Under the pieces are notes generated by a model. The model ran no database searches and had not been told where the DNA came from. It saw only the letters and a program-made list of their open reading frames with translations. Source: Schistosoma mansoni (taxonomy: Eukaryota > Platyhelminthes > Trematoda > Strigeidida > Schistosomatidae). Taken from it: DNA of 64,000 bases. The DNA lies in the NCBI RefSeq assembly GCF_000237925.1, contig NC_031502.1, forward strand, positions 25,983,951-26,047,950. The letters are read 5' to 3'. The position numbers and the translations under genes are program-made. Positions 29,013 through 41,800 of the stretch are shown piece after piece (within the stretch, counting starts at the first letter, position 1; every line of letters begins with the position of its first letter).

Positions 29013-32000
29013 CTAAAATGAATAATGAAGTTTATTAGAATTCATTTTAAAAAGAACAAACCGGTTTCCCAGTGAACGGATCAATAAAATCTGCCCAATA
29101 GCCTAATTCTTTTAATGATGAGCATATTTCTATTGCTGAAGTAATAAACTGGAGACCATTTAAAATATTTTTTTTAAATACTTACAGATCGTGCTAATTG
29201 TTCATGTTCATCTGCAGCTTCTTCCTCACTCCATCCATCTAACGATTCATCATTAGTGTGACGACTAAGAATTAATGCTGTTAAAGGTTTGAATGAAAGT
29301 TTTCTCGATGGAAATACATTAGCTAAAGCTAAAAATTTATATATTTAAGTATAAGGAAGTTTAACCTTGCTGAACTAGCACTGGACAAGTGTGTATGGTA
29401 CATTCAAATTGATCTGATATCGGTGGAATTATTGAAGGCCGAGATTCACTGAACTAGTTGGTAAAAAAAATAAGTAAATTTAGATAAGTTAACAAAAAAG
29501 ATGTAATTTTATAGAGTTGAGACCATGAGTCAATTGAAGCTAGACCACCGTAGAAAACCTGGAAGCACTGCATGACGGCCGTTTCGTCCTATTGTGGGAC
29601 TCCTCAGCAGTACGCATCCACGATCCCACCTCGCGGGATTCAAACCCAGGACCTACCAGTCTCGTGCCAGAGCAATTAACCGACAGAACACTGAGATGGC
29701 TGTCATCCAACGGTGTTGATGTCTAACTTCAACCGATCCACGAAATTGAGCAACCATTTCGCCAATGTCATCAGTGAGTTGATATTTCCCAACAGACCTG
29801 GTTGAACTCCACTTGTTACTACTTCTCATTAGAACTCCAGGAAATACCTCATGAAGCTAGTCACTAGTGAGCACATGATCGTTATCAGAAGGGGTTTGGT
29901 GGAGATTTTAGTAATTTTATAGAGTTGAGATCTTAACTCTATAAAATTACTAAAATCTCCACCGAACCCCTTCTGGAAAAGTATGTAAGTCTGACGAACT
30001 GTAATCTTCGTTAAAATAAGAAATCAGCTATGCAACAAAAAAAACTATTTCCAAAATAATGTGATTAAGCAGTTTTTTGTTAAACAAAGGGACAGATAGA
30101 AGCATAGGTGTATCCTCACAATTTTCTAATCTATAGAGAATACAGTAAGATATCAAAAAAGTGAAAATAACAATAATAGAGATAACAAAAGCGACAAGAA
30201 AGTTTTGAAAAAGATAAATCGAAGTTGATCAGAGAAATAAATGAAAGATAACATCCTGACCACTATTTACATTAGGTCAATGCATAAATATTAAAAATAA
30301 CTAAAGTCGACAGCAGCCTATGCCAGAACTCATGCTTGATGATGAGTCGTTAGAAGTGATCGAAACTTTATGAATCTGAGTAGCTCTGTATGATAATGTT
30401 GATGTGTCCAATGAAGCCAATTAACGTATAATGAAACCTCGAGTGAGCCCATGTGATGTTAGTCTAGTTTTATAAGGTTGGGTCTACAACACTTCGGTGA
30501 GACCAGTTCTCCTCTATGCTTGCGAGACCTGTTCTCTGATTTGAGGATGTTCGGTAACCGGACTCGATCACCGTCGTCTCCGAAGGATTGCTGGTATCTA
30601 GTGACAAATCCAGTTAGTAATGTGGGGGTTCGGCAGTGTGCGTTTAGACACAGTAACGACAACTTACTTGGTATCATCATCTTGAAATATCGGCTTCAGA
30701 GACTTGGAAATGTAACATGGATGTCATCCCATAGACTTCTACATTTTGTACTTCGATATTTAGAAATCTGATACTTTACAGTAAAATCTTATAAGGTAGA
30801 TTTTGACATCAAACTAAATTTACTATCAAAAGAACCTGAGAAACTTTGCTTATTCGTCGACATTAGACACACTATCTCTCAAAGTTGTCACGCATCGGTA
30901 TCCAATAATACACTTTCAAGAAGTTCTGAAGGATTTATAGCATTTGGATGACAGTTTGTTGGTTACTCCATCTTCTACTGACAATTAGGTAGATAATCAT
31001 GTTTTTCACATGATACCATTAAAATTGAAAGATGTAAATAGCCAACATGAACGATTCAAAAAGAAACAGTAATTGAATTTTTTTCCATTGACAGAGGATA
31101 AGTTTCATAATCTGAAGTTTTGCATGCAAAATTGATTTTTCGTTCATCCTACACTTATGAACAAGTGGTTTTGTATATGAGCTTGAACCATATACCTCAT
31201 TTCACATATGCAAATCTATAGTTAGTATTGCTCATCACAGTAAGCAGAACGATTCCTCACTGAGGCTCGCACTTACACTCATCTCATAGATAAGGTTGTG
31301 CTACTAACATGCATCGTTGATGATAGTTTCATTATTGAACGACGTACATCAGTATCTTGGTTAGAAATATATTGGCATTTCATGTTACGAAGTCGGATAT
31401 CTAGTGGAAACTAACAACAGACAGGGTGCCGTATACAATAACTATGCTCACTTAAGCCTGCCCCCAGTTACTTCAGAAGACGATTCATGTTAAAATTTAC
31501 AAGACAAGACCAAAGACATTCGAATGTACATTCAACCTACTCCAGTTACATATCAATTGCAGTTATTAGTTTTATGAAACAAGTAATTGTCACTGAATAC
31601 AAAATCAATGTGAAACAGTCAATAATAGGAAAATGCATTTAGAATCAAATTACTAGGTAGACGTGACAAATAGTTAAAGTTAATGGACAGAAACCAAGAA
31701 AATGAGATACCTAAAAGAAAACCACTTGAAATCGACATGAGAAACTGAGATTAATTCTCCTCCTCACGTTTCATTTAGAGATAAAGTATTTTCAACAGTA
31801 TCCAGCTTGCCTGACATAGTATATCTTTATGTGCCCGATTAATAAGTGGGCCCCTTAAGTTCAAACTGAAAGTTACCAATCGTACACATAGGGATCATAT
31901 TAGACTTGGGAAATCTTGAAGGGTTAAGTCTAAGTCAATCAATTAAACTCCTATTTAGTGGTACTTATAAACAGGAAGAACATGACAAACATAGGAATGT

Positions 32001-32801
32001 TAACTAAGGAAACAGGAATAAATTTTATTTTCTTTAACTACTTATCGTCTGAGGCAAGTATTTAATGCTCACTATGTTATGTCGGCTTTTTTTCCATTCG
32101 CGCAAGAAACAAATACACTTACTACTTGATAGTGGAATATTACATGGTAAATTACATATAGCCGTAACGAAACCTCTGTGCTATTTATATATAGCAACGC
32201 AACCCCCAAATTATCATAAGATTCTATGGAAGTATTGAGGAAGACCGAAATTGTCCCCAAACATTATGAGGATCCCCCTAAAACTTTGAAGATTTTTCCC
32301 AGACCCGAAGAAATTTCGGGGGTTTTGTGCCATTTCCAAAGTTTTTTGTTGCAGCTCTTCCAAAGCGGACGAAAATCTCCCCAAAATAAGGAGATCGGGC
32401 ATATGGTGAACCTCGCAAAGTAGTTAAAAATCACAACTCCCTCAAAGACTTGAGAATACGTGTTTCACTACCTTAACCCCCCATTCACTCAAAAACTTAT
32501 TAGCGATAACCAACGACATTCTTACCTCTTTTTCATTGTAAACATTCAAAAGAGCTGCAGCATAGCTCTCCTCTTTTATTGGAGGTAATGTATGCACCGC
32601 AGGTGTGTATTTCTTTTCAAAAGGTTTCTCATCATTCTCTAACGGAATCCCTACAAACCCAGGCAATGGATATTTAGGATTGATAGTATCTATTGGTCCG
32701 AGCTTAGTATTCGGCCATTTTTGGGTAGAATTCGAGTTGGAAACAACGACTAAAAGTTGATGAGCGTGAAACCCACGTACCAACGTTGACCAACTTCCCA
32801 T
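28827..32801 (-). CDS. MMADHC: MMADHC-like cobalamin trafficking protein (CblD), five coding exons
   Basis: Exons: 32526-32801, 29366-29453, 29186-29328, 29062-29148, 28827-29012; total 780 nt, 259 aa (human about 296). MMADHC works with MMACHC to steer vitamin B12 to cytosolic methionine synthase and mitochondrial methylmalonyl-CoA mutase. Matching blocks: KWPNTKLGPIDTINPKYPLP (human [20 protein letters not shown]), CTIHTCPVL, WSEEE, ELGYWADFIDPFTGKP, ETDETMKHFGF and CCQVLRYPKW. The start ATG at 32799-32801 opens the conserved N-terminal block; MGSWSTLVRGFHAHQLLVVV is a plausible mitochondrial leader. All introns are GT-AG and phases agree. Intron 1 (3072 bp) holds a hammerhead SINE, a long hairpin and a LINE relic; the other introns are 37-49 bp apart from one of 33-37 bp scale near 29329-29365. 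Confidence 0.92.
29062..29148 (-). CDS. MMADHC: MMADHC-like exon 4
   Basis: 87 bp, phase 0 on both sides, encoding FITSAIEICSSLKELGYWAD and then FIDPFTGKP. G-Y-W-A-D-F-I-D-P is the most recognisable block of the family. Both flanking introns are 37 and 49 bp long. Confidence 0.93.
29186..29328 (-). CDS. MMADHC: MMADHC-like exon 3
   Basis: 143 bp encoding LANVFPSRKLSFKPLTALIL and then ESLDGWSEEEAADEHEQLAR followed by S. It matches the human stretch around LFPEVANGKLMILTVTQ and TVWSEEVEIEREVLLEKF. Donor gtaagt. The intron to exon 2 is only 37 bp. Confidence 0.9.
29366..29453 (-). CDS. MMADHC: MMADHC-like exon 2
   Basis: 88 bp encoding FSESRPSIIPPISDQFECTI and then HTCPVLVQQ. The F-E-C-T-I-x-T-C-P-x-L block corresponds to V-E-C-A-I-Q-T-C-P-E-L-L in the human protein. 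It ends with a G that the next exon completes to Ala. Confidence 0.9.
29510..29882 (-). mobile_element. Long hammerhead SINE in MMADHC intron 1
   Basis: Minus orientation: tail 29510-29550, ribozyme block 29563-29620 with core CTGAGGA, stem II GTCCCACAATAGGAC, GAAA and GTC, B-box ~29640, A-box ~29690, leader to 29882. A 3-nt insertion after GTC disturbs stem I. The rest of the core is intact. Confidence 0.87.
29884..29976. repeat. Near-perfect ~45-bp-arm hairpin
   Basis: CAGAAGGGGTTTGGTGGAGA and the following 24 bases are repeated in reverse complement immediately afterwards, with one mismatch (TGGTGG/CCACCG) and almost no loop. Both arms are SINE tail sequence. Confidence 0.93.
29977..30470. 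other. MMADHC intron 1, mostly unrecognised
   Basis: A TTGATGATGAGTCG-GATCGAAAC string at about 30336-30368 recalls an eroded hammerhead, but without supporting stems. Confidence 0.5.
30470..30770 (+). mobile_element. LINE RT C-terminal relic
   Basis: Reads SVRPVLLYACETCSL, then DHRRLRRIAGI in another frame and LLGIIILKYRLQRLGNVTWM. It resembles the RTE C-terminal block [35 protein letters not shown] but is too decayed to assign to a family. Confidence 0.7.
30771..32525. other. MMADHC intron 1, no recognised feature
   Basis: No exon-like or repeat sequence recognised on either strand. Confidence 0.55.
32526..32801 (-). CDS. MMADHC: MMADHC-like first coding exon
   Basis: 276 bp (92 codons) from ATG to the donor gtaaga after KEEXX-type text ending LLNVYNEKE. 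It contains the conserved W-P-x-x-x-x-G-P block near residue 29. An upstream 5' UTR exon is not visible. The spacing from the CR1 LINE at 33020 leaves about 200 bp for promoter or 5' UTR. Confidence 0.85.
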
Positions 32802-33019
32802 CCTCCAAATCAGAATGCGAATTAAATGATGAGCGAAACTGCCTTAATAAACAGGCGAACCCTTTGAATTTACTATTAATCGGCCTTGACAGTAACATTG
32901 TGAGCGTCCACAGTAGAGTAACAATTAACCTACCGCGTCATCCGGGTAGTTCAAATGGTTCAAATAGTTGTGGACGGAATAGAAGAAGCTTTCGCTTAAC
33001 GGGCTTCCGTGTCTAGTAG

Positions 33020-34290
33020 CAGTGGATCACCAATACCTCCGGGCAAAAACCTAGGTATATTAACGATAATAGGGGAAAAAAAGTATTTGGTAAATCATAA
33101 TAATATGTTATACTTAGTCCTCAAGAATAAGTCAAGTTTCCTCTTAAAGGACTCCTGGGAAGTCGCTTGGACTAGCTCAGCCGGCAGCGAATTCCAGCAT
33201 TTGACAACTCTTACGGAGTAGAAGTTGTGTCTACAGTCTGTTCTGCTATGTTGGGTCTCCAGTTTCTGGGTGTTACCTCTTAGGTTAGTGTTGTGACTAA
33301 GCTTAAGAAGATGTTTAAGGGGATGACCAAAAGTGTTAAGGATACTTTAAGTCATAAGAAGGTCACCTCTAAGACGCCTGTACTCAAACGGGTAAAGGTT
33401 AAGTGATTGAAGGCGCTCTTCGTAAGGTTTGAATTTGAGTTCCCGATCTGATTTCGTGGCTCGACGTTGGATACGTTCCAGAGTGTCCATATCCTTTTGG
33501 AGGGAGGGAGGAAATACTATTTTTCCGTACTCTAAATGGGTACGAATAAAACTGTTGAATATTATGTGGAAGGTTCTACCGTCAAACTGGCCCAAAATGC
33601 GCTTCAATGTTACCAGTGCAAGGTTTGCTTGAGAGGCGTTTTTGTCACAGTTCGCATACGATTTCAGGTCGTAGGGTACCAACACTCCTAAATCTTTTTC
33701 AACTTGGAAAACTTCTAGAGGGGAGTTACCTAAGTTATAACTATAGTCTGCAACATGTCTCAGATGGACTACCTTGCACTTTGAAGTGTTGAAGGTAAGT
33801 CCGTTGTCGTCTGCCCAACTTTGAAGTCGGGTCAGATCCTCCTGAAGAACTAGTATATCATTATTATTACGTATCTCTCTCCAAAGTTTCACATCATCAG
33901 CAAAAAGCAATAAGTCAGATGAAACTTGTTGAGGAAGATCGTTAATGTAAATCAAGAAGAGAAGAAGTCCTAGTATTGAGCCCTGGGGGACCCCACCAGG
34001 TCATTCTATAGCCTGGGAGAGAGTGAAGTTAACCCTGACCTTAAAATGTCGGTTTTCTAGATATGAAGTGAGCCAGTCAATCAAAGGGGGTTTGATACCC
34101 AATCGTCTAAGCTTATTGTTAAGACATACGTGGTTGACCCTATCAAAAGCTTTTGAGAAATCCAGGTAAATGACGTCAACCTTTCCCTTGCGATCAAGGA
34201 TGGTTGTCCATCTATCCACCGCAGTCAGCAGGTTGGTCATACAAGAATGACCTTTTCTGAAACTATGCTGTTGAGGTGAGAAGAACTTTA
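33020..34290 (-). mobile_element. CR1-type LINE, 5'-truncated RT
   Basis: Minus strand: FSPQQHSFRKGHSCMTNLLT, VDVIYLDFSKAFDRVNHVCL, GVPQGSILGLLLFLIYINDL, LLLFADDVKLW, NTSKCKVVHL and, after 33347, LRGNTQKLETQHSRTDC and NSLPAELVQATSQESFK. These are RT motifs with the FADD active site and the typical CR1/Jockey C terminus. One in-frame TGA at about 33998-34000 and a frame change near 33340 break it. The N-terminal endonuclease is absent. Confidence 0.92.
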
Positions 34291-35755
34291 AGGATTGTGG
34301 ACAGAATAGAGAAATACGTTACTTAAAGGGGTTCCAGATGTCTCCAAGTGGAAAAATATATTTTCACAAGCAAAAGAAAAAGTTTAGTGGGTTAGAACAC
34401 CTAGGCGCGCATTTCCATAAAAGAAAACCGAGTTGAGTTTAACTGCAGCCAAATTTTCCACGTGTTGAGATATTAGATTTCTTTTGCGTTTATCGTAACG
34501 GAATTTAGATTTAAACTCATGTATAATGCTTCAAGATCTATTTGGACTCGTGAAATACTTCTCAAAGGCCTGTTTATTTCATTTTTTAATAGTTGTGGTT
34601 ATTTGGTTGGTGCGTATCTTTGGGCACATACACACTATTTTCCTGTTCTCTTTTTTTGAGTCGACTTTCCCAATGTTTACTCAGCTTTCTATCTAACTAC
34701 GATTAGTTGAATTTACGGTTTTTGTATATCTTCAGAGTTACTCTAGTAGTGTCATAGCGCTAATTTAATGTCGTTGATGCGGTCGACTATTGTTTCTCTT
34801 CCTTGTCAAAAATTACACGCAGTGTAACAGGTAAAAGAGATGATTTCACAAAATATGTACCAGTCAATTGCTGGACGGGTGCAAATATCAATAAAAATGA
34901 GCTTCACCGTGGCTATGGAGAGGTTGTTACCTTACTAAAGCACTTCTCCCAGATGAGGCTCTGAAGGTTTAGAGGAGTTTCCGAGTGACGATTTTCACTC
35001 AGTAAGTCTGAAACGAGACGAAGGAAAAATAACAAGTGTAGTCTCTGGTGCAATTACTCAAACTCCTACCCCGGGTCAGCAGGCTGAGACCCCAACTGTG
35101 AACATGCCCAAAGAAGAGACTAACCTTTTCCAGACCATTTTCACGAGTAAGCTTAATAAGTCCCACACTATCGGGAAAAGGGAACTACCACCCACAGAAA
35201 GCGCATTTATTCTAAACATTTCTCAAGTGAGAGCAACTAAATGATATACAAAAAACAAAACTCTCTCACAAGAAATATTTAATATTATTAACTATTAGTT
35301 GCAACCAAAAGTCAGAACCAGAAGGATAACTATAAAAAAAGCTAACAGTAGTTAATAAGAAGGAAACTACAACACAATCGTCAGTCGTGAACTCCACTTT
35401 CAGAAAGGTGAATTCCGTTCCTAGTTTGATTGCTTGTTATCCGAACGAGTCAATAGAAAATGACTCTGCTAAGACGCATGCGCATAATCTGGAGTTAGTG
35501 AAATCTGGAATCAGAAATGTACTGCCGAAAGAGGTTTCGTGAGTACACACTACCAACTTCACAAGTGGTTCGGAGACGGGGCTCGACCGTAAAGAATCTT
35601 GAAGCTAGCACTCGAAGATTACAATAAAAGGGATGCTTTACTAAATGACAAGCAAAACTCGTAATTAGAACATTCATATTCGATTAGGTTGTTCACTTAA
35701 GGATCAAATAGAGTAATAAAAACTCAAAAGCGAAATGGCAAGACAAACCCAAAGA
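34291..35755. other. Intergenic, no recognised gene
   Basis: AT-rich to mixed sequence without a recognisable frame or repeat. Confidence 0.55.
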
Positions 35756-35759
35756 TTCA

Positions 35760-38700
35760 GGACTTTTTGGGTGGCCAGATCTCGAAGACTGCTCGACGGC
35801 CTGCTTGAATACCTGGGCTACCTGTTTTCTGCCATCTAAATATTTTAACAAGTTATCTGGGTTTTTTAAATTTATTTTAACTTATCATCATGTCTATTAA
35901 TCGCATAACCTATACAAGCGCGTTTATGAAAAGCATACGTCCTTTCGCTGCAAAAATCACAAACAAGTACAATAAGCGACATCGTGGTGGTTGGCAATAT
36001 GCATCAAATTTCGATTCCAGAGCTGCTTAATTCTAATTGTCGATCTCTAATTAACAAGGTAGACTATCTCCAATTTCTGCTAAGTCAAAACATGTATCGT
36101 AATTTTGGTGTCATCACAATTCAAGAATCTTGGTTAACTGACTTACAGGATGATTGCTTAGTATCATTACGTGATTTTAATATCTATGGTCAGGATCGAT
36201 CAAACAACAAAAAGACCTGTGGTGGCGGAGTAGCTACGTTTGTAAACGTCGATCTACTTTTGCCTGTTTCAAGTTTTCAAATGACTTTATTGACTGTCTA
36301 ACTTTAAAGTGCTGTCCAAAACACCTGAATAAATACAAATATATTTATGTTACCAATATCTACATGACTCCAGACTGCACATCATCTGCGCGATCTGTCT
36401 TCGCTGATAAATTTACTGAATTCGCCGTTACTGCCTTCAGTGATTCACTTTTTAATTGTATGTGGTGATTTCAATTCATGTGACTGTAGCTTCCTTACAT
36501 CACTAGATCACCTAAATGTAGTAGATTTTCCTACTCGTCTGAATGCTCATCTAGACTTGGTTTTCATTAATGATGTGGGTACCTATGTGACTCGCAAACG
36601 TGCTCCATTGTCTAGTTCGGATCACTGTATAATTCGTGTTCTACCTAAAGTATATGGTAAACATGGAAAGAGTACACACATACACCATACCAAAAAAGTA
36701 ATATACAGGAGTTACTGAGAAGAAAATTTACAAAATTTAAAAAACATGTTTCGTACGACCAACTGGGAATTATTTACAGATGACTCAATAGAAAACACAA
36801 CTGATGTTATCAACTGTTATCTTAAATTCTGTTTTGATATTTGCTGTCCTACCGAAACCTTCTTTTTAAGTTTTGATCGACTTACATCTCCACAACTAAA
36901 GCGACTACGGAGTGTAAAAGAAAGGATGTACAAGGAGAAAAATACTATTGAAGTTCGTAAGTTAAATGGTCAAATAAACCAAGAGATTAGACGTCTCAAC
37001 TCTGTGTTCACTCAAAAACTCCTATCTTGTAAAAGCTCTTCAAGTATGTGGAAACTCTTTAAAGAAATTACAGGGGACAGGCAGACTAGAAGTGATAACC
37101 AGCTAAATGTTTGTGACTTAAATAAGTCCTTTATACGTCAGTCATCTGACATCATGCTCTCTATATCCAAGTGTCTGAAGAATAATTGTGTTCCCAGTTT
37201 CACCGAAAATGTTGTCCGAAAAAGTCCCCAGTCTCTGAATTCATCCCAATGTTAAGGACCTGATGGTATCCCAAACCTCCTTTTTAAAAAATGTGCTGAT
37301 GTTTTATGTTATCCAATAACGAATATCTTTAACAGATCCTTCTCAACTAATGTCTTACCGAAAATGTGGAGAAAGATAAAGGTAATCCCTATACCAAAGA
37401 AAGCTTCTGGTGATAAAAATGTAAAACTTAGACCCATTGCAATAACTTCACCTTTCCTCAAAATAATGGAAAAATTACTGATACAACCACTTCAACCTAC
37501 AATAAAAGAGCACTGTGATCCATATCAGTTTGTTTACAAATGCAAAAGAAGCACATTAGATTACGTTGCTGTTCTGCATCACAATATAGTGTTCGGGTTG
37601 GAAAAGGGTAAGAAGTATGTTAGATGCGCTTTCCTGGACTTCACTTCTGCCTTTGATTCTATTCCAAGACACCTCTTACTTAACAAGCTGATCAGCGTCG
37701 ACACTGACAGCTGGATAATCAATTGGCTATGATCCTACCTTTCTGGAAGAGAACAGTACATTGTATTTGAAGGAAAGTGTTCAACATCTCTACTGTCTAC
37801 TGTAGGTGTGCCACAAGGAGCTGTTCTTTCACCTCTGCTCTTTTCTTTTTTTCTGCATGATCTGCCATCTTCCACAGAAAACGCTTTTGTAAAACATGCG
37901 GATGACCTCACTGTATGTATGCCGATTTCTACCTCCTTACATCCCATAGAAATGAATGAGTTTTTATCTCGTATTGAAAGGTGGTCTGTTGGTAATGGTC
38001 TCTTACTCAATCCATCTAAATGTCAAGCTGTTAACTTTAGCTTGAGACATGAACAGAACCTATACTCTATTTCGGGATCCCATAATGCTTGTGCCATTTG
38101 AGACTCCTTAATAAACACAGTGTCGAAGGTCAAATATCTTGGTGTCATTTTTTCCTCTGATCTTTCTTGGTCTTCTTATGTTTTACTCTTATCGAAAAAG
38201 TTTACCGTTTGATATACTACATAAAGAGGCAGCATGCTTTTGGGATTACTCGCCATTTATTCTTACAATTTGTAAATTCCTGCATATTACCTATTATTCT
38301 ATATTGTTCTCCCTTATTCTTTCCTGGGCTTTTGAGAAAAGACTTTGTTGTTTTGCGTAGAGTGCTGAAGGCGGTTTGCAAGGTATGTGGTGAATCTTTT
38401 GAAGTCATTATTAATATGCTTGTGGATAGACATCTTAAGTCTTGCAAACTCTTGGCAGGTGTTGTCTTATCAGATACTAACCATCCGCTTCATTCATATC
38501 TTTCTCCTTGTATATCTTCTGGTAGAACGAGACGTAAATGCATTAAAATCCATACATGCAAGCAAGCCTATAAAAGTTCTGTAATACCTTACCTAGCAAA
38601 TTTACTTTGTGACGAACAGGCTGTTAGAGTTGACCTAGTAAATAACCTGTCTTCTTAAGCATGTTTCAAATTCGATAATTTGTATAAACTCAGTTTTTCT

Positions 38701-38870
38701 TAAACCTTTTTTATTCCTTCTCTGTTTTTTGGGGTTTTGTTTCTTTGTTTGCTTTTTTTGTTTTTTTTTGGTAAAAAACTTGTTGAAATAACTCGTGCTG
38801 AGAATTATATATTGTACCAGATTATAATATTGAATAAAGCCATTAATAATAATAAGACCCATGTTTCCGA
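35760..38870 (+). mobile_element. CR1/Jockey-group LINE, nearly full length but broken
   Basis: Endonuclease pieces: LLNSNCRSLINKVDYLQFLL, ITIQESWLTDLQDD, GGGVATFVN, IYMTPDC (another frame), IVCGDFNSC and LSSSDHCII (36440-36718). Linker 36746-37255. RT: GPDGIPNLLFKKCADVLCY, VKLRPIAITSPFLKIMEKLL, YVRCAFLDFTSAFDSIPRHL, GVPQGAVLSPLLFSFFLHDL, FVKHADDLTV (active site HADD rather than YADD), GNGLLLNPSKCQ; C-terminal domain 38167-38658. Stops at 36299, 37253 and 37730 and frame changes near 36437 and 38100-38160 are visible. The 3' end is a T-rich stretch then GAATAAAGCCATTAATAATAA. A family different from the copy at 33020. Confidence 0.9.
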
Positions 38871-41800
38871 GGCCTGTGTGACTAGAACAAACGATTCTCA
38901 AAACATCTTGAATGTGTACTAAACAAACGCCCATAGTTTTAGGAATAAAACGATCAAGTTAAGCTTGATTATCAACGTCAAGGTGATCGTCATCGTTATC
39001 TACTACGTTGTCATAAATATAAAGGGATTGACATTGGGTGATCATGCTATTCATGATAACAACAACAGTACTAACAATAGCAATAATAATCCTAGCGAAA
39101 GTATTGGTATTAAGAGCAATAATTATTACCATAGGAATAACAATGATATTCATAGAAATAATGATATTGGATTACAATCTAGGTCGAACGCCACGCTATC
39201 TTTATCACTGATGAATGAAATACTGGTCATGCCTCGATATTCTTGGTCCTTGTGATCAGCTGGTACGAACCATTAAATTATGTTGCCATTATTTCCTAAT
39301 CTTCAGAGACACCTCTGGGAATCATTGCTCGAGGGAGAATTGAAACTAAAAGTGAGACCTAGTCCTTAGTTATGAGGACAGTAGGTCGGTCGGACTGTGT
39401 TTCTTGATGAAACCCGCATCCTCCCCGAACCTTCTCACAATTGTGATTGATAATTCCGTTGAGTAGGATTTTCGAGCCTCTGGCCTCTTGGTGAGAAAAA
39501 AGGAATCCTAATCTGCTATATACTAGAGTAGAAGTACGGATAACTTACGGGACCTATTATTGGACTATTTTTCTATTTATATTCCTATTGTATAACTATT
39601 CAGTAACTAGATTATCTATATCTATATTCATATTATTACAAGCTTCATTTTGACCCATTGATTATTATTATATGATTTACTGTTCCTAAGTTGTACTCAG
39701 TTTATTGATTACTGTCTCCCACGCTCACAGCCACATTTGGCTTGATTTTGTACAAATATTATTTTTTATTTTATGGTGTGATCTGCCTGTCTGGTATATA
39801 AACAACGTATGCTTGGAGTAAACGATTCGCATAGATTCGCATAACAAAAGCTGCTATTGGTGTTCTGGACTCAAGTGGAAGGGCTAGGAGGATTAAGGAT
39901 CAATAAGGACGCGAGATTGCTCATACTGATCGGACGTCCTTGATTGTCACCCTGTTAAGGTCGGAGAAGTCGTATTTCTATTGGTGGATAATTCACGCGA
40001 GTTACGTCCTTGTTTAATTTGTAAGGTCATTATAAATTAGCGACGACTTTGATCAATTCATAACATAATCTGAATTTTTGTGTTTGTCATTTTTGAACTT
40101 GTATGTGTTGGCTTCGAAGATTACTGCCCCCAAAGTGTCTAAAAAGATAAGGTACACTAACCCCTGAATCGTTATTCAAGACAGAATGCCAATATCAGGC
40201 CATACCATAATAGACGAAAAGAAAATCGGAAAAGATTTAGATGTTCTGATAGCTCTCAGTAGAAATCAGAATACCATGTCAATACATTAATATCCTAATG
40301 TTGAGTAAGCTGCTTCTATATTGGAGCTAAGCATATCATGGTTATCCAGTCATCGTTGAACCAAGCACGGTTAAGAACATTCGTAACCAGAATATAGTAA
40401 TTACCTAAACGATCCAAAGTGGAAATGAATATAATACCAGCAGTATCAGTATTAAATGAATGTTAGCAACCGTCGTTTCGCAAAGGTGTGGCTTCAAAAT
40501 CAGCAAAACAACATTGAACTCCAGCCACTTGGTCAATCGAATTAAACGTTCCTTTAACTTGCAAAACCGATAACTGAACATTGAGTGGTTAATAGAAATC
40601 CATGAAAAGCAACAAAGAGTTAAGGGGGGCAAATTATTCAACACTATGACTTGTAGCAATAGATAAATCCCTAAAGTCGATAGCTCTGTAGGTCTTCAAC
40701 ATTCAATGCTGATCACATTAGATTAAATGGACTCATCCAGGTGAAGGTGCCCGGTCACTCATCCGCCCCAGATCACGAGTGGCAACACCGTGCTCGACTT
40801 CTCCTACGACCACTAGCCAGCTTGGACCGGTCAGTTATCGATATATTGATAGCCTATCAAATATATCTTCGAACCTCTTAACTTCTGACTTCCCATTTCA
40901 TTGAATGGGCACGTTTTGATTATAGAAGATGATACTGGCTAGGGTGTTATCAAACTCCCAATATTTGTGGCATCTTCAGACTTTTTCCATAAGTCAGCAG
41001 CCGTATCACGTACTTCCTTCATCTTTATCTGGATTGGACAATATTTCTGATGATACTTTGTTTATTAAAGGTACTTAGGAACTGGGTGACCGGAGCACCA
41101 AAATAGATAGGAATGGTTGGGAAGGTTACCGAAAGGTGTGACCTTGAAATAAATATTGAGTGATTTGGGCAACCACACCATTCTAGCTAACAGGAATAGA
41201 TAAAGGCTGTTGAATGAATAATAGAAAAAATAATATATTTCTGCAATAACAGGTACACGCCATTTTTATGGGCATGATCTACAGGTTAAAGCATATACTG
41301 GTTCACGGTATGCATCCCAAGCAGGCTTGTTTAGTAAATATGATCTATAAAAGTTGATAGCAGTTCATTCGTTCAGATATACTGTGTTTTCTTCAAAATA
41401 TTTTCCAAAGGGGCATCGCATCAACGTTACATACCAGATCCAATCTCGACAAAAATTGTATTAGGATTTTGGTCGTGCTAAGTATTTATCTAATGCAGCT
41501 TTTTAAGTTTATGGTTGTTATAAAGCAGACTTGTGGAGCGCCTGGTTCGAACTATGACCTTGGGAAAGCGCGTTCGTCGAGCTTGTTCCATATGTCAGAA
41601 GTTACATAGCCTCACCCTCAGTGCAAGATTCTGAAGAGAAAAAAAGAAACCAAGGAGCAGCAAGGCATTTGGATATGAACGATAACCAATGCTTAACATT
41701 TAGTAGTGGAACAGACAAAGTTATGATAAATTATTAGATTAAATTGATACTAGCTCATGTTGCTAGAGTGAAATGTGATCTGAGGCTCCAGATGGGAGAA

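Noticed and set aside
30336-30368. TTGATGATGAGTCG-GATCGAAAC as a hammerhead
   Set aside because: Stem II pairs poorly and no stem I or III or GTC cleavage site could be found.
39682-39845. LTR-like block with TATA box and TG...CA ends
   Set aside because: The flanking 5-mers do not match and length is uncertain.
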